From an uncultured Eubacteriales bacterium (GTDB lineage: Bacteria; Bacillota; Clostridia; Oscillospirales; Acutalibacteraceae): 64,000 nt of DNA. Positions within the stretch are counted from its first letter, which is position 1; the number at the start of each line of letters is the position of its first letter. The DNA lies in contig CAKUFK010000015.1 of assembly GCA_934647945.1 (NCBI GenBank), positions 1-64,000 on the forward strand. Reading direction: 5' to 3'. A program made the translations under genes and the position numbers. Below, piece after piece: positions 50,512 to 62,041 of this stretch. The notes under the pieces were generated by a model that saw only the letters and a list, made by a program, of their open reading frames with translations, made no database searches and was not told the DNA's origin.

Positions 50512-50847
50512 ATGCGCCGGTGTGCGGTGATGGGCGATACGGAAAGCGTGCAGGGGTTCGCGGCCGTGGGCCTCGATATCTTCCCCTGCGACGACCCGGC
50601 TGAGGCCGGCGCGCTGCTCCGGAGGCTGGCGGCGGCCGGAGAGCCGGGCCGGGAGGAATACGGCGTCATTTATCTGACCGAAAGGTTGGCGGCCCTGCTG
50701 GAACGGGAACTGGATGCCCTGGACGGGCAGATGCTCCCGGCGGTGATCCCGATCCCGGGCGTGCACGGCAATACCGGCGCCGGTCTGGAACGGGTGAGGG
50801 CCTGTGTGGAGAAGGCCGTCGGTTCCGATATCCTATTCGGATCCTGA
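50512..50847 (+). CDS. ntpG: V-type ATPase subunit F (NtpG)
   Basis: A 111-residue Rossmann-like central-stalk subunit. RCAVMGDTESVQGFAAVGLD, YGVIYLTERLAALL and PAVIPIPGVHGNTGAGLE are the conserved strands; the C-terminal helix (RVRACVEKAVGSDIL) reaches up to the A3B3 head. ATG at 50512 after GAGGGAGA; an upstream in-frame extension (from 50455) is not supported. Confidence 0.9.
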   Translation: MRRCAVMGDTESVQGFAAVGLDIFPCDDPAEAGALLRRLAAAGEPGREEYGVIYLTERLAALLERELDALDGQMLPAVIPIPGVHGNTGAGLERVRACVEKAVGSDILFGS

Positions 50848-50928
50848 GCCGTCTCCGGACGGTGTGCCGACAGATACGATCGGGCGTGAAAGACAAAAAA
50901 CGCCCCTGTGAAAGGAACGATCAGCCAT

Positions 50929-52734
50929 ATGACGACAGGTACGATAACCAAGGTCGCGGGCCCGTTGGTCATCGCCGAGGGGATGCGGGACGCCAACATG
51001 TTCGACGTGGTGCGGGTGAGCAGCCAGCGTCTGATCGGCGAAATCATCGAAATGCATGGAGACAAGGCCTCCATCCAGGTATACGAGGAGACCTCGGGGC
51101 TCGGGCCCGGCGAAACGGTGGAATCCACCGGCGCGCCGCTGAGCGTGGAGCTGGGCCCCGGCCTGATCGGCTCGATTTTTGATGGGATCCAGCGTCCTCT
51201 GGCCGAGATCATGAAGGTATCCGGCACCAATTTGCAGCGGGGGATCGAGGTCCCCTCCCTGAACCGGGAGGCGCGCTGGCATTTCGTCCCGTCGGTAAAG
51301 CCGGGGGACGAGGTGCGGGGCGGCGATACCCTGGGCATTGTGCAGGAAACCCCCGTGGTGCGGCATCACATCCTGGTGCCGCCCGGGCTGATGGGGACGG
51401 TGGAGAGCATCGCGGAGGGGGACTACACCGTCGAGGAGACGGCGGCCACCCTGCGTTCGCCGAATGGTTCCCTTTTGCCGGTACGGCTGATGCAGAGCTG
51501 GCCGGTCCGGGTGGGGCGGCCGTATAAACGCAAGCTGTCTCCCGACGTGCCGCTGACGACGGGGCAGCGGGTCATCGACACCCTCTTCCCCCTGGCCAAG
51601 GGCGGCGTGGCCGCGGTCCCGGGGCCGTTCGGCTCAGGCAAAACCGTGGTGCAGCATCAGCTCGCGAAATGGGCCGCAGCCGACATCATCGTCTATATCG
51701 GCTGCGGCGAGCGCGGCAATGAGATGACCGATGTGCTCAACGAGTTCCCGGAGCTGAAGGATCCCCGCACCGGCAATTCCCTGATGGAACGGACCGTCCT
51801 GATCGCAAACACCTCCGACATGCCGGTGGCCGCGCGGGAGGCGTCGATCTACACCGGCATCACCATCGCGGAATACTTCCGGGACATGGGGTACACCGTC
51901 GCCCTGATGGCCGACTCCACTTCCCGCTGGGCCGAGGCGCTGCGGGAGATGTCCGGCCGTCTCGAGGAGATGCCGGGCGAGGAAGGGTATCCCGCCTATC
52001 TCGGCAGCCGTCTGGCCCAGTTTTATGAGCGGGCGGGCCGGGTGATCGTCAGCGGATCGGAGGATACCGAGGGCGCCCTGTCCGTCATCGGGGCCGTCTC
52101 CCCTCCCGGCGGCGATATCTCGGAGCCGGTCTCCCAGGCCACCCTGCGGATCGTCAAGGTGTTCTGGGGGCTGGATGCCTCCCTGGCATATAAGCGGCAT
52201 TTCCCCGCCGTCAACTGGCTGACCAGCTATTCCCTGTATGCCGATTCCCTTTCGGGATGGTTCAATGAAAATATCCGGGACGACTGGAGCGTTCTGCGGG
52301 GCCGCCTGATGGGCCTGCTCCAGGAGGAGGCGGAGCTCGAGGAGATCGTGCGGTTAGTCGGCATGGATGCCCTGTCCGCCCCCGACCGTCTCAAGCTCGA
52401 GGCCGCCCGCTCCATCCGGGAGGATTACCTGCATCAGAACGCGTTCCACGATACCGACACCTATACGTCCCTCGACAAGCAGTATCTGCTGATGACCGCG
52501 ATCCTTGGGTTCTACGACAAGGCGAAGGCCGCGCTGGAGGCGGGGGTGGACATCGACACCCTGGTCTCCCTGCCCGCCAGGGAACGGATCGGGCGGCTGA
52601 AATACGCGGCCGAGGACGCCGCGGCGGAGGAATTCGCCCACGCCATGGCCATGCTCGACGAAGAATTGGACGACGCCCGCAAAGCGGCCGGCCGGGATGA
52701 GGCCGTCGGGAAGGGAGGGGAAGAGGATGCCTAA
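50929..52734 (+). CDS. ntpA: V-type ATPase catalytic subunit A
   Basis: A 601-residue catalytic ATPase. TITKVAGPLVIAEGM opens the beta-barrel. The A-type non-homologous insertion lies at about 110-200. The P loop is GPFGSGKTVVQHQ near residue 230. GCGERGNEMTDVL, ADSTSRWAEALREMSGR and SPPGGDISEPVSQ follow, with the catalytic Glu in GERGNE. AAAGGAAC lies 10-12 nt upstream of the ATG. Its stop overlaps the start of ntpB by 8 nt. Confidence 0.96.
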   Translation: MTTGTITKVAGPLVIAEGMRDANMFDVVRVSSQRLIGEIIEMHGDKASIQVYEETSGLGPGETVESTGAPLSVELGPGLIGSIFDGIQRPLAEIMKVSGTNLQRGIEVPSLNREARWHFVPSVKPGDEVRGGDTLGIVQETPVVRHHILVPPGLMGTVESIAEGDYTVEETAATLRSPNGSLLPVRLMQSWPVRVGRPYKRKLSPDVPLTTGQRVIDTLFPLAKGGVAAVPGPFGSGKTVVQHQLAKWAAADIIVYIGCGERGNEMTDVLNEFPELKDPRTGNSLMERTVLIANTSDMPVAAREASIYTGITIAEYFRDMGYTVALMADSTSRWAEALREMSGRLEEMPGEEGYPAYLGSRLAQFYERAGRVIVSGSEDTEGALSVIGAVSPPGGDISEPVSQATLRIVKVFWGLDASLAYKRHFPAVNWLTSYSLYADSLSGWFNENIRDDWSVLRGRLMGLLQEEAELEEIVRLVGMDALSAPDRLKLEAARSIREDYLHQNAFHDTDTYTSLDKQYLLMTAILGFYDKAKAALEAGVDIDTLVSLPARERIGRLKYAAEDAAAEEFAHAMAMLDEELDDARKAAGRDEAVGKGGEEDA

Positions 52735-54100
52735 GGAATACCGGTCCATCCGGGAGGTCGCCGGCCCGCTGATGATGGTCAGCGGAGTGGAGGACGTCAA
52801 GTACAACGAGCTCGGCGAGATCGAGCTGCCGGATGGGGAACGCCGGCGCTGCAAGGTGCTGGAGATCGACGGGGGAAACGCGCTCGTCCAGCTCTTTGAA
52901 AGCGCCGCGGGGATCAACCTCGCGAATTCCAAGGTGCGGTTCCTCGGCCGGAGCATGGAGTTGCCGGTGTCCCCCGACATGCTCTCCCGGGTGTTCGACG
53001 GCCTCGGGCGGCCCATTGACGGCGGACCCGAACTGATCCCGGAGAAACGGCTGGATGTCAACGGGACCCCTATGAATCCCGCCGCCCGGAATTATCCGCA
53101 GGAGTTCATCCAGACCGGCGTCTCCGCCATCGACGGCCTGAACACCCTGGTAAGAGGTCAGAAGCTGCCGATCTTTTCAGCATCCGGCCTGCCCCACGCC
53201 CAGCTCGCGGCCCAGATCGCGAGGCAGGCGACGGTACTGGGGGACGACAGCGGGTTCGCCGTGGTCTTCGCGGCGATGGGCATCACCTTTGAGGAATCCA
53301 ATTATTTCATCGAATCCTTCCGGGAGACCGGCGCCATCGACCGGACGGTGATGTTCGTCAACCTGGCGAACGATCCGGCCGTGGAACGGATCGCCACCCC
53401 CCGTATGGCCCTGACTGCCGCGGAATACCTGGCATTCGACCGGGGGATGCAGGTGCTGGTCATCCTGACCGACATCACCAACTACGCCGACGCGCTGCGG
53501 GAGGTCTCGGCCGCCCGCAAGGAAGTGCCGGGCCGCCGCGGCTATCCCGGGTATATGTACACCGACCTCGCCACCCTGTACGAACGGGCGGGACGGCAGA
53601 AGGGCCGGGATGGGTCGATCACCCTCATCCCCATCCTCACCATGCCGGAGGATGACAAGACCCATCCCATCCCCGACCTGACCGGGTATATCACCGAGGG
53701 GCAGATCATCCTCTCCCGGGAGCTGTACCGCAAGGGGATCACGCCCCCCATCGACGTGCTGCCCTCCCTCTCCCGCCTCAAGGACAAGGGAATCGGCAAG
53801 GGCCGCACCAGAGAGGACCACGCCAGCACCATGAACCAGCTCTTCGCCGCCTATGCCCGCGGCAAGGACGCGAAGGAACTGATGGTGATCCTGGGCGAGG
53901 CCGCCCTGACCGCGATCGATAAACAGTACGCCGCGTTCGCCGACCGGTTTGAGCAGGAGTACGTCTCCCAGGGCTATGAGACCAACCGGCCCATTGAGGA
54001 GACGCTGGAGCTCGGATGGAAGCTGCTGCGCATCCTGCCCCGCAGTGAGCTCAAGCGGATCAGCGACGAGATGCTCGACCGGTATTATGACCCGTCCTAA
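52727..54100 (+). CDS. ntpB: V-type ATPase regulatory subunit B
   Basis: A 457-residue non-catalytic subunit. IREVAGPLMMVSGV at the start; at the P-loop position the sequence is SASGLPHAQLAAQIARQA, lacking the GxxxxGKT motif as expected. AAMGITFEESNYFIESFRETG, TDITNYADALREVSAARKEVPGRRGYPGY and PDLTGYITEGQI are family blocks. The ATG at 52727 lies inside the end of ntpA, so translation is coupled. Confidence 0.96.
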   Translation: MPKEYRSIREVAGPLMMVSGVEDVKYNELGEIELPDGERRRCKVLEIDGGNALVQLFESAAGINLANSKVRFLGRSMELPVSPDMLSRVFDGLGRPIDGGPELIPEKRLDVNGTPMNPAARNYPQEFIQTGVSAIDGLNTLVRGQKLPIFSASGLPHAQLAAQIARQATVLGDDSGFAVVFAAMGITFEESNYFIESFRETGAIDRTVMFVNLANDPAVERIATPRMALTAAEYLAFDRGMQVLVILTDITNYADALREVSAARKEVPGRRGYPGYMYTDLATLYERAGRQKGRDGSITLIPILTMPEDDKTHPIPDLTGYITEGQIILSRELYRKGITPPIDVLPSLSRLKDKGIGKGRTREDHASTMNQLFAAYARGKDAKELMVILGEAALTAIDKQYAAFADRFEQEYVSQGYETNRPIEETLELGWKLLRILPRSELKRISDEMLDRYYDPS

Positions 54101-54145
54101 ACACCAGGGGCGCCTGCATGGATGCCCGGAAAGGAGGGAACGCCC

Positions 54146-54808
54146 ATGGCGGTGATGAATGTCAACCCTACCCGTATGGAGCTGACCCGGCTGAAAAAGC
54201 AGCTCAGCACGGCCACCAGAGGGCACAAGCTGCTCAAGGATAAACGGGACGAGCTGATGCGGCAGTTCCTCGAGATGATCCGGGAAAACAAGGCCCTGAG
54301 AGAACAGGTGGAGGCGGGAATCACAGACGCGAACCGGCATTTTGTGCTGGCCAGTGCGGTGATGCAGAGGGAACAGATGGATGCCGCCCTCCTCTCCCCC
54401 AAGCAGGAGGTGGGGGTCGAGATATCCACCCGCAACGTCATGAGCGTGGATATCCCCGTGTTTTCCCCCGTCACCCGAACGCCCGATCCATCCGATATCT
54501 ATCCCTATGGGTTCGCGTTCACTTCGTTTGAGCTGGACGACGCGGTGCAGCGCCTGTCCGGGCTGCTGCCGATGATGCTGCGGCTGGCGGAGTGTGAGAA
54601 ATCCACGCGGCTGCTGGCCGCTGAAATCGAAAAGACCCGCCGGCGGGTCAATGCGCTCGAGCATGTCATGATCCCGCGGCTGCAGGAAACCATCCGGTAT
54701 ATTACGATGAAGCTCGAGGAAAACGACCGGTCCAGCCGCACCCGGCTGATGAAGGTCAAGGATATGATGCTGGAAAAGGCCCATCATTATCATGCGGAAA
54801 CGATGTAA
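54146..54808 (+). CDS. ntpD: V-type ATPase subunit D
   Basis: A 220-residue central-shaft coiled coil. NVNPTRMELTRLKKQLSTATRGHKLLKDKRDEL at the N terminus and RRRVNALEHVMIPRLQETIRYI near residue 180 form the two long helices of the rotor axle. The ATG at 54146 follows GGAGGG by 8 nt; a start at 54122 is not needed. Last gene of the operon. Confidence 0.93.
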   Translation: MAVMNVNPTRMELTRLKKQLSTATRGHKLLKDKRDELMRQFLEMIRENKALREQVEAGITDANRHFVLASAVMQREQMDAALLSPKQEVGVEISTRNVMSVDIPVFSPVTRTPDPSDIYPYGFAFTSFELDDAVQRLSGLLPMMLRLAECEKSTRLLAAEIEKTRRRVNALEHVMIPRLQETIRYITMKLEENDRSSRTRLMKVKDMMLEKAHHYHAETM

Positions 54809-54933
54809 GGAAGAGAGTGCCGATTGCACACATCTGACCGCCACGGCGCTGAAAAGGCTATTTCAATCGTCCGGGGCAAATGATCGGTTTTGGGATGAAC
54901 GCTAAGCGCCTTGGGAAATGCCCCCGTCAGCAA

Positions 54934-54970
54934 AAAATCCCCCGGAACCTTGTCGGTTCCGGGGGATTTT
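54934..54970 (+). terminator. Terminator of the V-ATPase operon
   Basis: A perfect 16-bp stem AAAATCCCCCGGAACC (54934-54949) with 54955-54970 around a TTGTC loop, ending in TTTT; usable in both directions. Confidence 0.9.
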
Positions 54971-55005
54971 CCAGGTATATCGGGGAGGATGCCGATTTTG
55001 CACAG

Positions 55006-55341
55006 TTATGAAAATATGTTCCAGATGAATCTAGCTGCGCGTAAACACATGACCACCGCGATAGCCAGGGTGATGATCCATATCGGCTTTTTGTTTTCCG
55101 CTTTCCTGAAAAGCAGGAAGGTGAGCTGATATGTAAAGCATATCGGCAATAGGGGGAAAAACAGATTCCACATGAAGGCCTCGATAAGTGCATGGACAAA
55201 CCCGTTAAAACCGTAAATTATTTCACGTGTCATCATAAACGAGTATTCTATACCGTTGATCGCTGAATAAACCGCATAAATAAGCACGCACACGTACGGC
55301 AGCAATGAGCCTATGAAGACGATCTTATAGGATTTTTTCAT
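55006..55341 (-). CDS. Small membrane protein, unknown
   Basis: A 111-residue protein with four likely membrane helices: IVFIGSLLPYVCVLIYAVYS, GFVHALIEAFMWNLFF, PLLPICFTYQLTFLLF and PIWIITLAIAVVMCL. It is lower in GC than its surroundings. GGGGGG lies upstream of the ATG at 55341. No family recognised. It converges on the V-ATPase operon terminator. Confidence 0.65.
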   Translation of the reverse strand: MKKSYKIVFIGSLLPYVCVLIYAVYSAINGIEYSFMMTREIIYGFNGFVHALIEAFMWNLFFPLLPICFTYQLTFLLFRKAENKKPIWIITLAIAVVMCLRAARFIWNIFS

Positions 55342-55600
55342 GTTTTGCCCCCCTCAAACTCACTGTTTTCATTATAGCACAGAAAGGAAAAGAAGTCGAC
55401 CGCCATACAGCGGCCGGTTTCTTGCGGAAATGGGGTGCCGCCCCCATCTAAAGCCGAGCGTATCATGTCCTAACTTTATTAATATTATTGAATTACCCCT
55501 ACAGAGGATAACCTATAAATTGGGAAATGTAAACGGGATAATCTTATGTTATCATTTAACTGGGTGGTAAATAATTGATAAAGGATGTGAGGAGGGTATT

Positions 55601-55759
55601 ATGAAAACATATGAGGTGACATTATCGGAGGATTTGTCAACCATATACGAAGACATTGCCAAGATGAACAAAAGGACAGTCGAGGACTGCCTGGCGATCA
55701 TTCTGGAACGGGTCATTCGCACGATGCTTAATCTGCCGGGGGAAACCCACAAAAACTAG
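55601..55759 (+). CDS. Small ribbon-helix-helix-like protein
   Basis: A 52-residue protein, MKTYEVTLSEDLSTIYEDI then KMNKRTVEDCLAIILERVI. A beta strand (YEVTLS) followed by two amphipathic helices is the ribbon-helix-helix layout of small DNA-binding regulators and antitoxins. GGAGGG lies 5 nt before the ATG, which is strong support for so short a gene. No toxin gene is adjacent. An imperfect bidirectional terminator lies at about 55888-55928. Confidence 0.65.
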   Translation: MKTYEVTLSEDLSTIYEDIAKMNKRTVEDCLAIILERVIRTMLNLPGETHKN

Positions 55760-55823
55760 GGCACGCCATGGTATCCGCGGCTTTGGCCTATGGTATGAAG
55801 GTGGTCTCGGCGAGGTGGCAATT

Positions 55824-55861
55824 GGTGCGACGCGTTCCGCACGGAGCGCAAGAATTGAAAC
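55824..55861 (+). repeat. Single orphan CRISPR-like repeat
   Basis: The unit contains GCGTTCCG-CA-CGGAGCGC (hairpin with one G-T pair) and ends in AGAATTGAAAC, the tail found in many type I CRISPR repeats. Only one copy is present, with no spacers and no cas gene, so it is not an array. Confidence 0.4.
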
Positions 55862-55887
55862 GGGTTTGATCCCTCACAAAGAAAAAA

Positions 55888-55928
55888 CACCCGTAACCCC
55901 GCCTGACGGCGAGGTTTCCGGGCGTTTT
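55888..55928. terminator. Imperfect bidirectional terminator
   Basis: Arms around CCCGTAACCCCGCC and GGCGAGGTTTCCGGGCG pair with a few mismatches, with T-rich tracts on both sides. It would serve both the small rightward gene and leftward read-through from tRNA-Thr. Confidence 0.5.
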
Positions 55929-55990
55929 CCTTTATGATCCACTGGCAAAAAAGAGGCCGCTGATACGCAGGCAATGCAGCCTTTTCATAG

Positions 55991-56024
55991 AAAAACCTGC
56001 GGTGCGCGTCATGTACACCGCAGG
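55991..56024 (-). terminator. Terminator after tRNA-Thr
   Basis: CCTGCGGTG (55996-56004) pairs with CACCGCAGG (56016-56024); on the minus strand TTTTT follows directly. Confidence 0.85.
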
Positions 56025-56030
56025 TATGGA

Positions 56031-56102
56031 GCTGGTGAGCGGACTTGAACCGCTGACCTGCTGATTACGAATCAGCTGCTCTACCGACTGAGCCACACCA
56101 GC
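56031..56102 (-). tRNA. tRNA-Thr (anticodon CGT)
   Basis: A complete cloverleaf on the minus strand: acceptor GCTGGTG/CACCAGC, D arm GCTC-AGTCGGTA-GAGC, anticodon arm GCTGA-TTCGTAA-TCAGC, and T arm AGCGG-TTCAAGT-CCGCT. The anticodon CGT reads ACG codons. CCA is not encoded. A terminator follows at once. Confidence 0.95.
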
Positions 56103-56264
56103 AAATGGGGGATGCGGGCCATTCCGGTAAAAACCGGCAGGCGGATCCCTTGAACGAAGCATTCTCGCCAGATGAACGGGATTATTATAGCAAACCCGTT
56201 CTCGATTCGTCAAGAGGCCAGGCCGATTTTCTCAAAAATCTTGCGGGAGGGGCTTCGCCGGATG

Positions 56265-56283
56265 ATGTGAACATTTGTCACAT
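56265..56283. promoter_or_regulatory. Inverted repeat upstream of the XRE gene
   Basis: ATGTGA (56265-56270), 7-bp spacer, TCACAT (56278-56283), perfect arms, about 40 bp upstream of the -10 box of the following regulator. It could be a repressor site. Confidence 0.35.
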
Positions 56284-56317
56284 GGCAAAAAGCGGTAATG
56301 AAATTTCGGACGACAGA

Positions 56318-56326
56318 TGGTATACT
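56318..56326 (+). promoter_or_regulatory. Extended -10 promoter of the XRE gene
   Basis: TGGTATACT (TGN plus TATACT) 24 nt before the start codon; the -35 region is poor. Confidence 0.5.
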
Positions 56327-56349
56327 GAACCTACAAGCGAGGGGATAGT

Positions 56350-56787
56350 ATGCACGCCAACAAGATGAAGCGCTCGGTATTTGCCCATCGATTGCGCATG
56401 CTCCGGAGGCAGATGGGGGTGACTCAGAAGGAAATCGCCCAGAGCCTCAACATAGATCGTTCAACGTATGCGTATTACGAAACAGACAAGACCAATCCGG
56501 ACCTCATCACGCTGCGGCGGATAGCCAGCATCTTCCATGTGAGCACCGATTACCTGCTGGGGATCGAGACACCGGCCATTCACGCAGCCCCCGTGCGGGA
56601 TCGCGGGCCGGAGCCGGCACAGCCGGCATCGGAGGGGATCCTATCGGGATTACAGGAGGATGAACGGATTTTCATCCTCCTATACCGGCAGCTCGACACG
56701 GAGCAGCGGGAAAATCTGGTCCGTTATGTCATGGACACCATCAACCGGGAGCTGCCCAGTGAGGCGGATCCCCAAGGATCCGGTTGA
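56350..56787 (+). CDS. XRE-family transcriptional regulator
   Basis: A 145-residue regulator with a SinR-like HTH at about residues 11-65: FAHRLRMLRRQMGVTQKEIA, LNIDRSTYAYYETDKTNPDL, LRRIASIFHVSTDYLLGI. A Pro/Ala-rich linker joins a C-terminal helical pair (DERIFILLYRQLDTEQRENL) that probably dimerises. GAGGGG precedes the ATG. It has its own promoter and terminator just upstream of secA; its targets are unknown. Confidence 0.9.
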   Translation: MHANKMKRSVFAHRLRMLRRQMGVTQKEIAQSLNIDRSTYAYYETDKTNPDLITLRRIASIFHVSTDYLLGIETPAIHAAPVRDRGPEPAQPASEGILSGLQEDERIFILLYRQLDTEQRENLVRYVMDTINRELPSEADPQGSG

Positions 56788-56808
56788 GTGGATATGCCAT
56801 ATATCAAG

Positions 56809-56842
56809 CAGGCGGGAGACGAGAGGGCTCCCGCCTGTTTCC
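56809..56842 (+). terminator. Terminator after the XRE gene
   Basis: CAGGCGGGAG (56809-56818) pairs with CTCCCGCCTG (56828-56837), followed by TTTCCTGT. Confidence 0.75.
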
Positions 56843-56873
56843 TGTCTGTTCCGCCTTTTCTTTACGGTTCAAC

Positions 56874-56902
56874 TTGTCACGGGGCGGGGTTTATGGTATG
56901 AT
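56874..56902 (+). promoter_or_regulatory. Promoter of secA
   Basis: TTGTCA (56874-56879), 17-bp spacer, TATGAT (56897-56902), with a TGG extension of the -10. Confidence 0.7.
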
Positions 56903-56975
56903 ATATAAAATCAGGACATATAGGCTTTTGCGTTTGAAGCGGATAACCTGGAAATAGTGAACGAGGTGACCAACA

Positions 56976-59714
<2,739 letters not shown>

Positions 59715-59793
59715 TGTCCCGCTGCGTCCGCCGTCAGGCGGAGGGGCGTCCCGCATCCCCCGTATGGAAAACGCTGTAAAGGAAGATTCGACT

Positions 59794-60891
59794 GTGAAAC
59801 TCGGAATCGTGGGTCTGCCGAACGTCGGCAAGTCCACTCTGTTCAACGCCCTGACCAATGCCGGCGCCCAAAGCGCCAATTATCCCTTCTGCACCATCGA
59901 GCCCAATGTGGGAGTGGTGGCGGTGCCGGATGAGCGGCTGCAGAAACTGGCGGACATGTACGATCCCCAGAAGATCACCCCCGCGATCATCGAGTTCGTG
60001 GACATCGCGGGCCTGGTCAAGGGGGCCAGCAAGGGGGAAGGACTGGGCAATCAATTCCTCGCCAACATTCGGGAAGTGGACGCCATCGTCCATGTGGTCC
60101 GCTGTTTCGAGGACGACGATATCGTCCATGTCGACGGCGGCGTCGATCCGGCCCGGGATATGGAGACTATCAATCTCGAGCTGATTTTCGCCGATATGGA
60201 GATGCTCGAGCGGCGGATCGACCGGACGGTCAAGGCGATGAAGGGAGACAAATCCCTCGGCGCCGAGGTGGAATTCCTGAGGAGGGTTTACGCGGCGTTG
60301 GAGCAGGGCCTGCCCGCCAGGACCGTGGAGGCTTCTCCGGAAGAGGCGGCCCTGCTGGCGGGAGCGCACCTGCTCACGGCGAAGCCCGTGATTTACGCCG
60401 CGAATCTCAGCGAGGCGGATTTTTCCGGCGAAGGCGCCGACGCCAACCCGCATTACCGCCGGGTAATGGAGCAGGCTGCCGCCGAGCATGCGGAGGTGCT
60501 GCCCATCTGTGCCCGGATGGAGGCGGAGATCGCCGACATGGACAGCGAGGAAAAAGCGTTATTTTTATCTGAGCTGGGACTGGAAAATTCCGGGCTGGAC
60601 CGGTTGATCCAGGCGAGCTACCGCCTGCTCGGCCTGATTTCCTACCTGACCGCAGGCGCACCCGAGGTGCGGGCCTGGACGATCACCAAGGGAACCAAGG
60701 CGCCGCAGGCGGCGGGGAAAATCCACACCGATTTCGAGCGGGGATTCATCCGGGCCGAGGTCATCGCCTATGATGACCTCATCGCCTGCGGTTCGATGGC
60801 CGCGGCCAAGGAAAAGGGCCTGGTCCGGTCGGAAGGCAAGGAGTACGTGATGAAGGACGGCGATGTGGTGCTGTTCCGCTTCAACGTCTGA
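59794..60891 (+). CDS. ychF: Redox-regulated ATPase YchF
   Basis: A 365-residue Obg-like P-loop protein that hydrolyses ATP rather than GTP and associates with ribosomes. G1 is GLPNVGKST, G3 DIAGLVKGASKGEGLGN, and the G4 position reads AANLSEAD in place of NKxD, the YchF hallmark. The C-terminal TGS domain starts AWTITKGTKAPQAAGKIHTDFERGFIRAE. The GTG at 59794 gives the canonical MKLGIVGLPNVGKST start; an ATG 30 nt upstream would add ten non-family residues. Confidence 0.94.
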   Translation: MKLGIVGLPNVGKSTLFNALTNAGAQSANYPFCTIEPNVGVVAVPDERLQKLADMYDPQKITPAIIEFVDIAGLVKGASKGEGLGNQFLANIREVDAIVHVVRCFEDDDIVHVDGGVDPARDMETINLELIFADMEMLERRIDRTVKAMKGDKSLGAEVEFLRRVYAALEQGLPARTVEASPEEAALLAGAHLLTAKPVIYAANLSEADFSGEGADANPHYRRVMEQAAAEHAEVLPICARMEAEIADMDSEEKALFLSELGLENSGLDRLIQASYRLLGLISYLTAGAPEVRAWTITKGTKAPQAAGKIHTDFERGFIRAEVIAYDDLIACGSMAAAKEKGLVRSEGKEYVMKDGDVVLFRFNV

Positions 60892-60965
60892 TACCGGGAG
60901 GCCGCGCCGGCGGGAGGATGCGGAGCATTTAGCGCCTATGCGGCCGTGCGGAGGAGGGGGGCTTT

Positions 60966-61427
60966 ATGGTGGATTCCATCGGGAAAATTCGGGAACCGGA
61001 GAGGGAGCTCGAGGTATTCGAAGACCGGCAACGCAGGCGGTATATCCGGGGGATGGTCCTCACCCGGCTGATCGCGGCCGCCATCGTTGCCGACGGGTTA
61101 TTGGTATCCCTGGAATACCGCTGTTTGCCGCCCCTCGTGGTTTCGTCCGCCTTGGCCATAGCCCTGTATATGGGGGTGAGGTGGGTAAAGGGGCTGCTGA
61201 TCGCCGGCTTCGGACTGGGAGTCCCGCTGACCCTGTACATGTTGCTTCAGGGCGGGCTCTATTTTCCTTCCAGGCCGCTGGGCGGCGCCGTTTATACGCC
61301 GGCGGTGCTATATCCTCTCCCCGTGGCGGCCATGGCCGCCCACCTGGTGTTCTGCCTGCTGGGCTGTCTGGTTTTGTTGTTCAGCAAGAGCGTAGATGCC
61401 TTTCTTTATGCTCAGAAAAACGGATAG
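60966..61427 (+). CDS. Four-helix membrane protein, unknown
   Basis: A 153-residue protein. A charged N-terminal segment (REPERELEVFEDRQRRRYIRG) is followed by four membrane helices: LTRLIAAAIVADGLLVSL, LVVSSALAIALYMGV, GLLIAGFGLGVPLTLYMLL and LPVAAMAAHLVFCLLGCLVLL. GGAGGGGGG precedes the ATG. No family recognised. It lies 74 nt after ychF and may be co-transcribed with it. Confidence 0.7.
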   Translation: MVDSIGKIREPERELEVFEDRQRRRYIRGMVLTRLIAAAIVADGLLVSLEYRCLPPLVVSSALAIALYMGVRWVKGLLIAGFGLGVPLTLYMLLQGGLYFPSRPLGGAVYTPAVLYPLPVAAMAAHLVFCLLGCLVLLFSKSVDAFLYAQKNG

Positions 61428-61446
61428 AGACACGGCCGTATTGTTT

Positions 61447-61484
61447 AGACACCCGCCTACAGGAGCTGCAGGCGGGTGTCTATT
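61447..61484 (+). terminator. Terminator after the membrane protein gene
   Basis: A perfect 12-bp stem AGACACCCGCCT (61447-61458) with 61470-61481, followed by ATT. Confidence 0.75.
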
Positions 61485-61971
61485 AAGGTGCGCTGTATGG
61501 ACTGGACGGAATGCCTGTGCGGCCATGCCCGGCCTTGGCGCCGCGGGCAGGTTGCCCGTATGAAAAGATCCGGTGGGGATTTTATAGTTTACAAAAGGGT
61601 GTCCCTGTCCAGAGGGCCTCAGGCCTCCTTTCTGTATGGCACTGGTTTAGGTGTCGGCATCAACGCCGGTTTTCATGGGGGGGGAAACCAGCGGCAGCGT
61701 TATCACCCGAACGAATCATCTTTTTCACGACCGATGGCCGGTTTTGCAGCCGTGCCTCGGGTTTCTCTGTCGCCGGAGGCGGCACTTCCGGTATAAAACG
61801 GCATCGGTGTCCGGCTGCCGGCTGTAAGCTGGACGTAGAGAAAACCACACCGCCCTGCAATTTTGAAGAATTGTTCTGAACAATATTGCTTCCAGATACG
61901 CGTATCGTCCTTCATATACGCACCCCATTCCCCCATTTTTCAAGTGATGAATAGGGGAAATACGAGACAGC
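61485..61971. other. Gene-free stretch
   Basis: About 490 bp between the membrane protein terminator and the zinc-transporter promoter. Short overlapping frames occur on both strands but none has a ribosome-binding site or a recognisable product. No repeat or RNA gene was seen. Confidence 0.4.
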
Positions 61972-62000
61972 TTGACTTTTATGAGAGAATGGGATAGAAT
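61972..62000 (+). promoter_or_regulatory. Promoter of the metal ABC transporter operon
   Basis: TTGACT (61972-61977), 17-bp spacer, TAGAAT (61995-62000). Confidence 0.7.
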
Positions 62001-62026
62001 TATTGCAATTCATTTGCAATAATTCT
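61996..62026. promoter_or_regulatory. 31-bp palindromic operator (Zur-like position)
   Basis: AGAATTATTGCAA (61996-62008), TTCAT, TTGCAATAATTCT (62014-62026): perfect 13-bp arms. It starts inside the -10 box and ends next to the AAAGGAGGG of the first gene, so a bound repressor would block transcription. Its sequence differs from the Bacillus Zur box but the position fits metal-dependent control. Confidence 0.65.
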
Positions 62027-62041
62027 AAAGGAGGGCGGCTT

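Noticed and set aside
55824..55861. CRISPR array
   Set aside because: Only one repeat unit, no spacers and no cas genes, so it is listed only as an orphan repeat-like sequence.
61476..61879. Overlapping short frames before the metal transporter
   Set aside because: No ribosome-binding sites; they begin at the terminator stem of the preceding gene.
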